Shown here: positions 18,059 through 26,515 of the stretch, one piece after another
Position numbering within the stretch: the first letter of the stretch is position 1
How the letters are laid out: each line of letters begins with the position of its first letter
Assembly (NCBI GenBank): GCA_020852405.1
Contig: JADZAX010000101.1
Location: 1 to 35,573 of the forward strand
Length of the DNA stretch: 35,573 nt
Direction: 5' to 3'
DNA from: Verrucomicrobiales bacterium
Lineage (GTDB): Bacteria > Verrucomicrobiota > Verrucomicrobiia > Verrucomicrobiales > DEV007
Translations under genes and position numbers: made by a program
Notes under the pieces: generated by a model
What the model saw: the letters and a program-made list of their open reading frames with translations, nothing else
What the model was told of the DNA's origin: nothing
Database searches by the model: none

Positions 18059-19430
18059 CTTCCTCATCGATCGCCGCACCTGTCTGAAAGGCGTCGGCGC
18101 ATCCCTCGCCCTGCCGCTTCTGGAAACCATGGGCTGGGCCGAATCCGCCAAAGGAAAATCGTTCCAGCCACCGGTCCGCCTCGGATTCATGTACATGCCC
18201 CACGGGGTCATCATGGATCAGTTCTGGCCCAAAAATCCAGAGAGCTTCCTGTCGGCACCGCCTCCGGCCCTCGAATCCCTGCGTCCGGTCCTCGACCGGT
18301 GTCTCCTGATGAAGGGCATCTCCGGCGTGCCGATCGCCCCCTTCAATGGCGCTCCCCACGCGCTCGAACTTTCGACCTGGCTCACGGCGGCCCTGCCGGA
18401 TGCCGCCACCCGGAACCAGATCAACATCGCGATCTCGGCGGATCAGATCGCGGCCAACTATGTCGGAGCTCTGACGTCATTGCCATCGCTGGAGTTGGCC
18501 ACCATGCCGCAGACGCACAAAGAAAATCAGGAGGGGCTGAATGAAGGGTATTACTCGCACTGCAGCTTCCGCTCGCCGACCCAGGCGGTCCCCGCCGAAA
18601 CCAATCCCCGCAGCGTGCTGAACCGCCTCTTCGGCACGTCCGACAAACCCGGACAGGTCACGGCTACGGATCCGCTCGACCGGAAGATGTTGGATCTGGT
18701 CATCGGCGGCGCCAAGGATCTGCGCCGGAAGCTACCCCAGGACGACCAGCACAAACTGGATGAATACCTCGACAGCGTGCGCGCCGTGGAGCGCCGCATC
18801 GCCGCCATCGAATCCCGCCAGAAAGAGGCCGCATTGGAGAAGGCCGGCGTCAGCAGCAGCAAGCGTCACGCCTCCGATTCCCAGCCCATCGAGATCAAGA
18901 TTCCCGAGGGAGACAAGCGCAGCGATTACATGCAGGTGATGTGCGACCTCAACGTGCTCGCGTTCCAGACCGACACCACCCGCGTCAGCACCTACATTGG
19001 CTCCACGCCCAACGGCGTTTCCTATCCGGAACTCGGATTCAAAGACGAGCATCATTCGCAGACCCATCACAACAACGAGGCCGAGAAAGTCCGCAAAGTC
19101 GCCGCCATCACCAAGTTCAACATCGACCAGTTCGCCCACATGGTGAACCAGATGGCCAACCTCCGCGAAGGCGACGGCACCCTGCTCGACAACTGCATCA
19201 TGGTGTGGGGTTCCGGCCTCGAGGACGGCAACAAGCATAGCCGGGGAAATCTGCCCTTCATCGTCGCTGGCAAAGGCGGAGGCTCCCTCCATACGGGCCG
19301 GTTTTTGCCCGATACCAAGGGCAATCAGGGAGATCTGCTGACCACGCTGCTGGCGTGTGCCGGCGTGCCTCTGGACCGGCCGATCGGCATTGCGACGAAG
19401 CAGATCACGGAGATGAAGGCCGGCATTTAA
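18048..19430 (+). CDS. DUF1552 family secreted protein
   Basis: The protein has 460 aa and is the invariant partner of PSD cytochromes. The N-terminus [20 protein letters not shown] is a twin-arginine-type signal (RRTCLKG followed by a hydrophobic stretch), so it probably travels folded to the periplasm. [22 protein letters not shown] and the C-terminal [20 protein letters not shown] are typical of DUF1552. Overall it resembles sulfatase/alkaline-phosphatase-fold DUF1501-like proteins, but no activity is known. The gene starts inside the last codons of the PSD gene (11-nt overlap), so expression is coupled. The 205-nt gap after it holds no convincing gene. Confidence 0.92.
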   Translation: MRSNFLIDRRTCLKGVGASLALPLLETMGWAESAKGKSFQPPVRLGFMYMPHGVIMDQFWPKNPESFLSAPPPALESLRPVLDRCLLMKGISGVPIAPFNGAPHALELSTWLTAALPDAATRNQINIAISADQIAANYVGALTSLPSLELATMPQTHKENQEGLNEGYYSHCSFRSPTQAVPAETNPRSVLNRLFGTSDKPGQVTATDPLDRKMLDLVIGGAKDLRRKLPQDDQHKLDEYLDSVRAVERRIAAIESRQKEAALEKAGVSSSKRHASDSQPIEIKIPEGDKRSDYMQVMCDLNVLAFQTDTTRVSTYIGSTPNGVSYPELGFKDEHHSQTHHNNEAEKVRKVAAITKFNIDQFAHMVNQMANLREGDGTLLDNCIMVWGSGLEDGNKHSRGNLPFIVAGKGGGSLHTGRFLPDTKGNQGDLLTTLLACAGVPLDRPIGIATKQITEMKAGI

Positions 19431-19635
19431 CCGGGGCTGAAACCGCCTGCCGTTGCCCAAGCTTTCAAACGGAACAGTTTCTGCCCAACATCCCTTGGCG
19501 CTGCGAGGAACAGGCGAGGAAAGGAAGATATGGCAAATCCGTTCCAGCAGGAATCCGTGACAGTTAAACCTGCTCCGCAGTCGGAATAGGCTTGCCCTAG
19601 ACGATTGCTCAGGGTTCATCTAAGAGAAGCTCCCC

Positions 19636-20814
19636 ATGAAAAAAACATCCCCCAAAAAGTCGACCGCTGCGGCAGCGGCACATAAAAAGCGCCAAGCCAC
19701 GACACGAAAATCCGGCCGCGGCAGGACAGCCAGCGGGGACGTCTCTCCCGATACCACCGTCCAAGGCATCGAGACCTTCTCCATCTCCGAGTCCACCGCG
19801 GCGGCACGCGAATCGAAGACCGCGGCAGTCTCGGACATTCTCCACACGGCCGCCACCACCGGCATCGAGAATCTCTCCAAAACCCTCGAAGTCATTCTCG
19901 AAGGAGCCTCTCCCGACGACGTCCTCGCGATCGGGCATCTTCTTTCCAAACACGTCACCGCTGCCAAGGGATTCCGCCGCGACCGGTCCGACTTCGAACT
20001 TTCCGATGACTGGAGGGAGGGCGCATACCCCTATAAAAACCTCATGTCTCGCCGCAACTACGAGCGGGAAAAATACCGTCTCCAGGTCGAGTTGCTCAAG
20101 CTCCAAGCCTGGGTCCGCGCGAGCGGGCAGCGGATCGTGATCCTCTTCGAAGGACGAGACGCGGCGGGGAAAGGCGGCGCTATCAAGCGTTTCATGGAAC
20201 ATCTCAATCCGAGGGGCGCCCGAGTCGTCGCCCTTGAGAAACCGACCGAGGAAGAGCGTGGCCAATGGTATTTCCAGCGCTACGTCGAACACCTCCCGAC
20301 GAAGGGCGAGATCGTGATGTTCGACCGCTCCTGGTACAACCGGGCGGGCGTCGAGCGGGTCATGGGATTCTGCAGCGACGAGGAGTATGTCGAATTCATG
20401 CGCCAGGTCCCCGAGTTCGAGCGCAACCTCGCGCGCAGCGGCATCCATCTCATCAAGTTCTGGTTCTCGGTGAGCCGCAAAGAGCAGCGTCGCCGCTTCA
20501 AAGAGCGCAAGTCGCACCCGTTGAAGCAGTGGAAGCTCTCCCCCGTCGACCTCGCCTCCCTCGATAAATGGGATGAATACACCGTCGCGAAGGAGAGCAT
20601 GTTCTTCAACACCGACACCGCCGACGCCCCATGGACCGTCGTGAAGTCCGATTGCAAAAAGCGCGCCCGGCTCAACGCCCTGCGCTACATCCTCCACAAG
20701 CTGCCCTACAGCAAAAAAGACACGAAGCATATCGGCTCAATCGACGCCCTCCTCGTGGGGCGAGCCAATGTCGTCTACGAACGCGGCGAAAAAGAGGTGA
20801 ACGCCGTGTTCTGA
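19636..20814 (+). CDS. ppk2: Polyphosphate kinase 2 (PPK2) with basic N-terminal extension
   Basis: PPK2 transfers phosphate between polyphosphate and nucleotides (ADP/GDP to ATP/GTP). The protein is 392 aa. The catalytic core begins near residue 135 (LMSRRNYEREKYRLQVELLK); Walker A is EGRDAAGKGG near 170-180, Walker B with the lid region MFDRSWYNRAGVERVMGF near 230, and DLASLDKWDEYTVAKESMF near 310. Single-domain class I PPK2 enzymes are about 230-300 aa, so residues 1-130 are extra: a Lys/Arg/Ala/Ser/Thr-rich tail (KKTSPKKSTAAAAAHKKRQ) that looks disordered. It is cytoplasmic and a single-gene unit. Substrate preference (ADP or GDP) cannot be read from sequence alone. Confidence 0.94.
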   Translation: MKKTSPKKSTAAAAAHKKRQATTRKSGRGRTASGDVSPDTTVQGIETFSISESTAAARESKTAAVSDILHTAATTGIENLSKTLEVILEGASPDDVLAIGHLLSKHVTAAKGFRRDRSDFELSDDWREGAYPYKNLMSRRNYEREKYRLQVELLKLQAWVRASGQRIVILFEGRDAAGKGGAIKRFMEHLNPRGARVVALEKPTEEERGQWYFQRYVEHLPTKGEIVMFDRSWYNRAGVERVMGFCSDEEYVEFMRQVPEFERNLARSGIHLIKFWFSVSRKEQRRRFKERKSHPLKQWKLSPVDLASLDKWDEYTVAKESMFFNTDTADAPWTVVKSDCKKRARLNALRYILHKLPYSKKDTKHIGSIDALLVGRANVVYERGEKEVNAVF

Positions 20815-20981
20815 AGGCTCCCGAGGTTCCGATAAACGCTTCCTAAACGCCCCCCCAGTTGGATTGCACTCCCGACGGCCCTTGCCTCGCGACAGGAACG
20901 AGAGACCAGACCACCGACGCGTCCATTGACTATCCCTCTGCACAGCGGAGAGTCGTGAAGATTTCAATCCTTAAAACTCCC

Positions 20982-21737
20982 ATGAACCTGCGCCCCCTCC
21001 TCCTGTCCTGTTCCGTGCTCTCCGTCTCCTCCTTTGCCGCTGACACTCCGAAATTGCCGCGCATTCCCTCCAAGCCGATCGCAGAAAAGAAGGAACTTCT
21101 CTTCTCCGACGATTTCGCCGGCGCGACACACGATGCCAAATGGCACCGCGTGGTGGACACCTTCGCGTTTGAGGACGGGGCATTGAAGGGCACCCAGACC
21201 CGGGTCAAAGATGAGCCCTCCAAGGATGGGAAATCCATCATCACGGCCCACGCGGCGGTCTACGGGCTGGAACTTCCCACCCAGGACAGCGTGGTCGAGG
21301 TCAAGATGCGTTTCGACGGCTGCACTATGATGGATGTCGAGTTCGATGACCGCAAATACACCGGTTCCCATTACGGCCACCTCTGCCGCGCCCAGGTCAG
21401 GCTCGACAAAGTCACGATCATGGACGAGCGGGAAGGCAGCCAGAACGAAGTGATCAAGGCAATGCGGACGGATCCCGCGAAGAAGGACGAGGTCGCCAAA
21501 ATGATGGCCGGCAAGAGTGCGACCTTCCCGGTCAAGCTGGAGCCAAACAAGGCTTACACCGTCCTCGTTGAAACGGTCGGTGAGGAAATGCGGGTCTCGA
21601 TTGACGGAAAAGCCGTCGCCTTCCTCAAATCAGCCGGCATCGGTCACGCGACCAAATCCAAGATCGAACTCGGGGTCGCCGGGCAGAGCGGTTGGTTCGA
21701 TGATATCAAGGTCTGGAATGCGGCACCGGTCAAGTGA
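20982..21737 (+). CDS. Secreted concanavalin-like (DUF1080/laminin-G-like) protein
   Basis: The protein has 251 aa from MNLRPLLLSCSVLSVSSFAAD, a clear Sec signal cleaved near residue 20. LLFSDDFAGATHDAKWHRVV, FEDGALKGTQ, VEVKMRFDG and IELGVAGQSGWFDDIKVWNA follow the strand pattern of concanavalin/3-keto-disaccharide-hydrolase-like domains common in Planctomycetes and Verrucomicrobia. Catalytic residues cannot be assigned; it may bind or cut a carbohydrate outside the membrane. The track start 41 codons upstream lacks a signal. It faces a related gene across 39 nt, in which TCCCACTGTGGGA forms a small palindrome. Confidence 0.75.
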   Translation: MNLRPLLLSCSVLSVSSFAADTPKLPRIPSKPIAEKKELLFSDDFAGATHDAKWHRVVDTFAFEDGALKGTQTRVKDEPSKDGKSIITAHAAVYGLELPTQDSVVEVKMRFDGCTMMDVEFDDRKYTGSHYGHLCRAQVRLDKVTIMDEREGSQNEVIKAMRTDPAKKDEVAKMMAGKSATFPVKLEPNKAYTVLVETVGEEMRVSIDGKAVAFLKSAGIGHATKSKIELGVAGQSGWFDDIKVWNAAPVK

Positions 21738-21776
21738 CGCGGCCTCCGGCGACTGGACACCGTCCCACTGTGGGAT

Positions 21777-22454
21777 TCAGGGCTCGAGCCCTTCCCACAG
21801 TTTGATGTCATCGATCTGACAGGTGCCGAAGTCGACGGCCTTGAAATCGATCTGGGTCTGCCCGGTCATGTCGATGTTCGTGCTTTCGAAGCGGTGCTTT
21901 TTGCCGTCGATCGAAAGGAGGAGCGTGCCTTTCTTCAACTCCATGGCCACGTCGTGCCATTGATTGAGGGTGAAAAGCGGCTCCACCATCGGTATCGATT
22001 CGACATTTTTCTTGATCGTCAGCTTCGTGGCCTTTTCGCTGAAGATGATGGTATGAATGTGGTGACCGAGATCGAACAGGGGGAACCCTTTCTGGTAGGT
22101 CTTGGCATCGTAGCGCACCCGCATCGTGCAGACGAAATTCTCCGGGACCATCTTGAGCCAGATCACCGGTTTCAGGCCCGCATGGGAGGGATCATTACTC
22201 GCCTTTTTCTTTTCCTGAAACTCCTTGGATGATTCGCTGCCGGTCAGCACTCCGTCCTTGATCGCCCAGGTGGTATTCTGCCGGATTTCCCAAAAATCGG
22301 CATTGAGAGGCCCATCAAAACTGTCCTGATAAACCAGCTTGGTGCTCCGGAACAACTCAGGCTGGTATCCCGGAGTGTCAGCGACCAGCCAGGCCGCCAA
22401 GGAAAGGGCCAAGCAGAAAACGGGGAATCCGACGAAACGGGGCTGATTGTTCAT
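21777..22454 (-). CDS. Secreted concanavalin-like protein, paralogue of the convergent gene
   Basis: The protein has 225 aa with an N-terminal hydrophobic signal (VGFPVFCLALSLAAWLVAD). LVYQDSFDGPLNADFWEIRQ, WAIKDGVLTGSES, PVIWLKMVPENFVCTMRVRY, WHDVAMELKKGTLLLSIDGK and CQIDDIKLWEGLEP give the same strand order as the convergent gene at 20982-21737, so the two are distant paralogues. It is probably periplasmic or extracellular and binds or cleaves a glycan (inference). No partner gene is visible. Confidence 0.75.
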   Translation of the reverse strand: MNNQPRFVGFPVFCLALSLAAWLVADTPGYQPELFRSTKLVYQDSFDGPLNADFWEIRQNTTWAIKDGVLTGSESSKEFQEKKKASNDPSHAGLKPVIWLKMVPENFVCTMRVRYDAKTYQKGFPLFDLGHHIHTIIFSEKATKLTIKKNVESIPMVEPLFTLNQWHDVAMELKKGTLLLSIDGKKHRFESTNIDMTGQTQIDFKAVDFGTCQIDDIKLWEGLEP

Positions 22455-22782
22455 GATGATCCGGTTGATTGGGCCCCTTTATACCGTGCCTACCCCTCAT
22501 TGGCAACCCTTCCCGGAGGCCGCCAGAAGGCAGCCTTCCCTTTGGTTTTCGCGACCGCAGTTCCGTGGTCCGAGCCGCCAGTCCTGCGCCACAACCGGCA
22601 AATGATCAATGCGATGACTCACGTGATCGTGGATCTGTGGCAACCGAAGGGCGGGTTTAAGCTGGGCAGGTCCGGGATCCGTGCCCGTGGCTGAGCCGGC
22701 CTGAGGACCCGCGGGCCTTCCGGACAACCCCAGGTTGTCTGGGATCACCCCACCTTGAACCGGTTTCCCTGAGTTTCCCGTC
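22455..22782. other. Intergenic region with one strong hairpin, no convincing gene
   Basis: The 328-nt gap between the divergent concanavalin-like gene and the split gene holds only short ORFs with no family features. GACAACC-CCA-GGTTGTC (22723-22739) forms a 7-bp hairpin with a 3-nt loop, extendable by a G-T and a C-G pair. It lacks a T tract on either strand, so its role is unclear; it could be part of a leader of the downstream gene. Confidence 0.4.
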
Positions 22783-22809
22783 GTGCCCCGCCCTTGCTGC
22801 CATCTTTAC

Positions 22810-23520
22810 TTGAGTCCTGTCCGGACGGCATTTTGCTGCCTGATGATGCTGGTCCTTGGGGCGGATCAGACCATGCCTGGGGAGGCGCCACCGGGCGTGG
22901 GCTCGCCCATCCTTCCGGAGCCGTTGACGGAGGCGGACTTTGCCGCCTTGAAAGGGAGTTCACCGTTCGGCCGTTCCATTGGCCTCTCCCAGTCGCTGGT
23001 CCTGACCGGGGTGGCCCAGATCGAGAATGATGTCTTTGCCACCCTTTTCGACCTCTAAACCCGGGAATCCTACACTGTTTCCAAAGATGCCAATCCCCTT
23101 GGCTGGCAGTTGGTGGGCGTCAAAGGGGATCGTGCGGATCTCGAAACCCTCACGGCCCAGATCAACGTGGCCGGCAGCGGGGTGGTGTCCATCCGATATG
23201 AGAAGATCCCGCGCAGCCGAGGGCCAAGAGCTGGAGGAGGGTCAGGACCTTCTGGCGGAGGGGATCCGGGAAACCTGACGCCGGAACAGCTCGACGAGGC
23301 CAAGAAGGCCGCGGTGAATTATCGGGAAGGCTACAGCAGCGATGGATATCCCCGGCAACCTCCCCCGGAAATCGTGCAGAAACTGTCAAAGCTGTCCGTC
23401 CAGCAACGCGAAGACCTCAACCGGCAGATGATCGACCTGCGGAACCGGGGGATGGGAATGGAGGACCGGCGGAAATTCTATGAGAAGATGGTCGACAGGT
23501 CGCTCCAGGGAGGTCGATAG
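22810..23520 (+). pseudogene. Secreted hypothetical protein gene split by an in-frame TAA
   Basis: Two track ORFs (22783-23058 and 23110-23520) lie in the same frame and read as one protein if the single TAA at 23056-23058 is ignored. Before the stop: a signal-like MLVLGADQ, then LTEADFAALKGSSPFGRSIG, SLVLTGVAQIENDVFATLFD. After it: TRESYTVSKDANPLGWQLVG, a Gly/Ser-rich linker and a helical C-terminus (LSVQQREDLNRQMIDLRNRG). The text on both sides continues a single beta-rich domain, and one base change (to CAA, GAA or AAA) would restore 236 aa. The start is uncertain; TTG at 22810 or GTG at 22783 gives a signal peptide. I do not recognise the family. Alternatives are a sequencing error or, less likely, readthrough. 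Confidence 0.7.
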
Positions 23521-23656
23521 GCAATCCCACAGTCGTGATCTGTTCAAGAATGGGATCCGGGTCACCGAGAGGGGTGCAGGCATAAGCGCTCTCTCCCCGA
23601 CGGCTGATGTTGCCAAAATCCGTCCCGCAGCCAGGGACAACTTCAGGGTCCGGTTA

Positions 23657-23680
23657 GCTCCCCCATCGCTTCCGGGGAGC
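23657..23680. other. 7-bp hairpin in the gap before the membrane protein gene
   Basis: GCTCCCC pairs with GGGGAGC around a 10-nt loop, about 135 nt after the split gene. No T run follows on either strand within a few bases, so it is at best a weak terminator or a leader structure. Nothing else is seen in 23521-23800. Confidence 0.35.
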
Positions 23681-23800
23681 GGGTTCCATTTGCACTTCCG
23701 GTATGGGAAAATACTTGCCAAAAAGCCCATCGCTGCGGCATCCTTTTTCTTGCGACCCATGCCCAGAAACGGCCCCCTCGACATTGGATTTCCCTCGCGT

Positions 23801-24559
23801 ATGAATCCCAACACGACTCCCCGGTCCTCATCCCGGCCCCACGAAAGGTGGTTTTACACGATCGCAGCGATCACGCTGCTTGGGTTCACCCTCATCGGCT
23901 TCCGGATGTTCTACCTGCAAGGCAACGCCTTTCCCGGTCGTCCCCTTCCGCCGCCGATTCGCCCCCTGCTGATCACCCACGGTGTTTTGATGACGGCCTG
24001 GATGGTGCTTTCTGTGATCCAACCCCTGCTGGTCGCCACGCGCCGCAAGCGGGTCCACATGATGCTGGGACGATTCGGAGCTCTGTTGGCAGCCGCGTTG
24101 GTCGTGGTCGGCCTGCGCGTCGGTATCGAGGCAACGCGGGTGACACCCCCTGACTTGCAGCGGTTTGGACTGGTCACGAAACAGTTCCTGGCGGTGCCGG
24201 TGGGCAGCATCGTCCTTTTCGGCGGCTTCGTGCTGGCGGGAGTGCTCTACCGACGACGCCCCGAAATCCACCGACCGATGATGCTGCTGGCTTCGCTTTC
24301 GATTCTGTCCGCCGCGCTGGCCAGGATCCCAGTGCTGAACCAATGGTATGTCGGAACGCGGCTCGAAACTTTTTTCACGGCCTTCCTTGTCATGGTGTTG
24401 CTCGGCATGCTCCTGGTGGCCATCAAACTCCTTCTCACCAGAAAGTTCGACCGTTGGTTTGCGACCGGTTTCACTCTCCTCACGGCCAGTAGCGTGATGA
24501 TCTCACTCGGAGCCAGAACCCAGATTTGGGATCAAATCTCGTCGTTTCTGCTGCGCTGA
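23801..24559 (+). CDS. Uncharacterised multi-pass membrane protein
   Basis: The protein has 252 aa with about six or seven hydrophobic segments (e.g. FYTIAAITLLGFTLIGFRMF, GVLMTAWMVLSVIQPLLVA, FFTAFLVMVLLGMLLVAIKL). It belongs to a widespread unnamed family recognisable by LLITHGVLMTAWM, RVHMMLGRFG and PEIHRPMMLLAS. The three His residues in or near membrane helices could bind a metal or haem, which is inference. Start at 23801 (MNPNTTPRSSSRPHERW) leaves a short cytoplasmic tail; an ATG at 23759 is an alternative. It is convergent with the 2OG oxygenase gene. Confidence 0.82.
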   Translation: MNPNTTPRSSSRPHERWFYTIAAITLLGFTLIGFRMFYLQGNAFPGRPLPPPIRPLLITHGVLMTAWMVLSVIQPLLVATRRKRVHMMLGRFGALLAAALVVVGLRVGIEATRVTPPDLQRFGLVTKQFLAVPVGSIVLFGGFVLAGVLYRRRPEIHRPMMLLASLSILSAALARIPVLNQWYVGTRLETFFTAFLVMVLLGMLLVAIKLLLTRKFDRWFATGFTLLTASSVMISLGARTQIWDQISSFLLR

Positions 24560-24566
24560 CCTCCCG

Positions 24567-24639
24567 AAAAAACTCTGCCGTTTGCGGGGCTCGTCCCTCG
24601 AAAGCGAGAAGACCTGTCCCCGAGCCAAAGCTCCGGCAG
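24567..24639 (-). terminator. Nested three-stem terminator for the 2OG oxygenase gene
   Basis: Three stems nest inside each other: CTGCCG/CGGCAG (24575-24580 with 24634-24639), GGCTCG/CGAGCC (24588-24593 with 24621-24626) and CTCG/CGAG (24597-24600 with 24605-24608) with a 4-nt loop. On the minus strand the outer stem is followed after 2 nt by TTTTTT (24572-24567), as expected for Rho-independent termination about 43 nt after the oxygenase stop. The long internal loops are unusual for a plain terminator. Confidence 0.55.
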
Positions 24640-24682
24640 GTCATTCGTCTGATCACATCACTGTTGATCCATCCCAAAAGTC

Positions 24683-25279
24683 TCAGCGACGCAGAAACCA
24701 GCCAGTGAGGCTCATGCGGGATTTCACCGTTGGCAGAACCTCATGCCAGTGATCACCAGCCAGAAAGCAGACCAGAGTGCCCATCCGTGGCTCGATCAAC
24801 ACAAAGCCACCTGCATAGTCGCCTGCGGTGGTCCAGAGCTTGAGTTCGCCTCCATCTCCCGGTTGCCATCCCTCATTCAAGTAGAGGATGGTCGTGATGA
24901 TGCGGTCGCTCGATCCCGCGTGGCAGTCGAGGTGGGCTTTGTAGAAGCCTCCCTCGGGAAACCTGGCGAAATGCCCCTCGAACGTGAACAACCCGAGAAA
25001 AAACCGCTCATTCAGCGCCAACCTGAGTATCTCCAACCAAGCCAGGTAAGCCTGTTGCACCTGTGAATCCCCCTCCTCCCTGAGCCAGCGCACTTCATCC
25101 CGCCGGATACCATCGCGAATCTCGAGCCCCGATCCCTTTCCCACCCCTGCGCGTTGCAAACCTCCAGCACGATCAACAATCAGGCATTCCTGCCCCAAAC
25201 GCAGCGAATCGGACTCCGACCGGCATTCAGGCATCACCCCCCAACCGAAAAGTGCCATGTGATCAAGGAGCGCCAGCAT
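24683..25279 (-). CDS. 2-oxoglutarate/Fe(II)-dependent oxygenase (prolyl-4-hydroxylase-like)
   Basis: The protein has 198 aa from MLALLDHMALFGWGVMPEC. FYKAHLDCHAG gives the iron-binding HxD (His116, Asp118), GDHWHEVLP the second His (His179), and SRMSLTGWF the Arg that holds 2-oxoglutarate (Arg188). RIITTILYLNEGWQPGDGGE is the double-stranded beta-helix signature of SM-20/EGLN-type enzymes. It would hydroxylate a protein or small molecule; the target is unknown. The track ORF (to 25615) runs back into the methyltransferase gene in another frame; the ATG at 25279 gives normal family length. It lies 100 nt after the methyltransferase on the same strand. All catalytic residues are present. Confidence 0.9.
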   Translation of the reverse strand: MLALLDHMALFGWGVMPECRSESDSLRLGQECLIVDRAGGLQRAGVGKGSGLEIRDGIRRDEVRWLREEGDSQVQQAYLAWLEILRLALNERFFLGLFTFEGHFARFPEGGFYKAHLDCHAGSSDRIITTILYLNEGWQPGDGGELKLWTTAGDYAGGFVLIEPRMGTLVCFLAGDHWHEVLPTVKSRMSLTGWFLRR

Positions 25280-25379
25280 CCTCCAACGAGACTGTGTCCC
25301 TCCCCAATAGCCAGCCCTTTCTTTTACGCACCCCAAATCATTGGACACACGGACTGGCCATAGCCTGGGCCTCCCGCTC

Positions 25380-26396
25380 TCAGGCCGTGGCGATGACCGC
25401 ACTTTGGGCGGTCGGGGGCAGAGGATGCAGTTCCGCCCCGAGAAACCCGGCCTCTTGCAACATGGCCCGGTATTCATTGAAGGTGTAGGCATCGCCTTCC
25501 GGGGTAGTGCCGAGCATGACCAAGCTGAATCCCGCGGAGGACGGAGGAGTAACCCGGTCCTCATTGGGAACGAACTCCACGATGACCACCTGCCCCCCCG
25601 GCCGAAGCGCGGCATGGATCCGCCGCAGGAAATCCGCGCACTGGGTGGCGTTGAAATGATGCAGGAAATTGGGAATCAGCACGACATCGTATTCCGAACC
25701 GAGATCAACCGTGAAGGCATCGCCCACGATTTTGCTGAAACGCCCGGCAATCCCGGCGGCCACCGCATTCTCCTCGGTGATGGCGAGCACCGCCTCCCAG
25801 TCCAGGGCCACGAGGTGACAGCGTGGCTGTTTTTGGGCCATCGCAATGCCATAGGCTCCATGGCTCGCCGAAATATCCAGCACCCGGGTGTCCCGTGAGG
25901 AATCCAGCGCAACCAAGTCCGCGGCCCCTTGCGCGGCGGGGCCCATCATCGGCCCCATGGCCCGGGCGAATTCGATCCAAGCCGGATGATCAGGGGCGGT
26001 GGTGCCATGTTCGGAGGAATGAAGACGACCACTCCGGATCGTCGAGGCAAGGTCGCCGAAGGCCTCGGTGAGACCAGGAGCGAGGAGAAAATTCACCGCC
26101 CCGCCGAAATAGGCCGGGGAGCTTTCATCAAGAAACACGGCGGACGAGGGCGTCAACGCATAGGCCGATCCTGCTTTGGTGAGGAATCCCATGATCACCA
26201 AGTTGTCGCTCAGAATGCGGATCCCACGCTCGGGACATCCGCACTTGGAGGCGATGTCGCCGGCGGTCGAGGGATTGGCACCAATCGCGGTGAAAAGTCC
26301 GAGGTCGATCGCGGCTTTTAACGCGGCTGTCTTTTGGAAAGCATTGATCGTTTCGAAAAAAAGCTGGGGCGAAGGTGGCGCGTCGGAAGGTTTCAT
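25380..26396 (-). CDS. SAM-dependent O-methyltransferase with N-terminal dimerisation (winged-helix) domain
   Basis: The protein has 338 aa. Residues 1-95 form the winged-helix/dimerisation domain of plant-COMT-type (Methyltransf_2) enzymes (TAALKAAIDLGLFTAIG, GIRILSDNLVIMGFLTKAG). VLDISASHGAYGIAMA near residue 170 is the SAM-binding loop, slightly altered from the usual G.G.G; VLIPNFLHHF and RIHAALRPGGQVVIVEFVP are the later Rossmann motifs. It would methylate a small hydroxyl compound, possibly a secondary metabolite. A perfect TATAAT ends 8 nt before the ATG, so the mRNA may be leaderless. The 2OG oxygenase follows in the same direction and may modify the same product. Confidence 0.9.
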   Translation of the reverse strand: MKPSDAPPSPQLFFETINAFQKTAALKAAIDLGLFTAIGANPSTAGDIASKCGCPERGIRILSDNLVIMGFLTKAGSAYALTPSSAVFLDESSPAYFGGAVNFLLAPGLTEAFGDLASTIRSGRLHSSEHGTTAPDHPAWIEFARAMGPMMGPAAQGAADLVALDSSRDTRVLDISASHGAYGIAMAQKQPRCHLVALDWEAVLAITEENAVAAGIAGRFSKIVGDAFTVDLGSEYDVVLIPNFLHHFNATQCADFLRRIHAALRPGGQVVIVEFVPNEDRVTPPSSAGFSLVMLGTTPEGDAYTFNEYRAMLQEAGFLGAELHPLPPTAQSAVIATA

Positions 26397-26404
26397 GGTC
26401 AGGC

Positions 26405-26410
26405 ATTATA
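26405..26410 (-). promoter_or_regulatory. TATAAT -10 box directly upstream of the methyltransferase
   Basis: ATTATA on the plus strand is a perfect TATAAT on the minus strand, only 8 nt before the ATG at 26396. Transcription would begin at or next to the start codon, giving a nearly leaderless message. The -35 region (TGGCGG at 17 nt) is poor. This is suggestive, not proven. Confidence 0.4.
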
Positions 26411-26515
26411 CCGTTGGCGAATCGTCCCCGCCAGCCCGGCTTCTTCGCGATCAGACGCATCCTAATGTGCCGTGGTGCTTGCCGTGAAGGCCGCTCCGCG
26501 CCAAAGTGGCCCCGT

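Noticed and set aside
17045-18214. 389-aa minus-strand ORF
   Set aside because: Antisense of the PSD/DUF1552 genes, typical high-GC shadow.
22469-22694. Two overlapping short plus-strand ORFs
   Set aside because: No ribosome site, family or consistent codon pattern; treated as intergenic.
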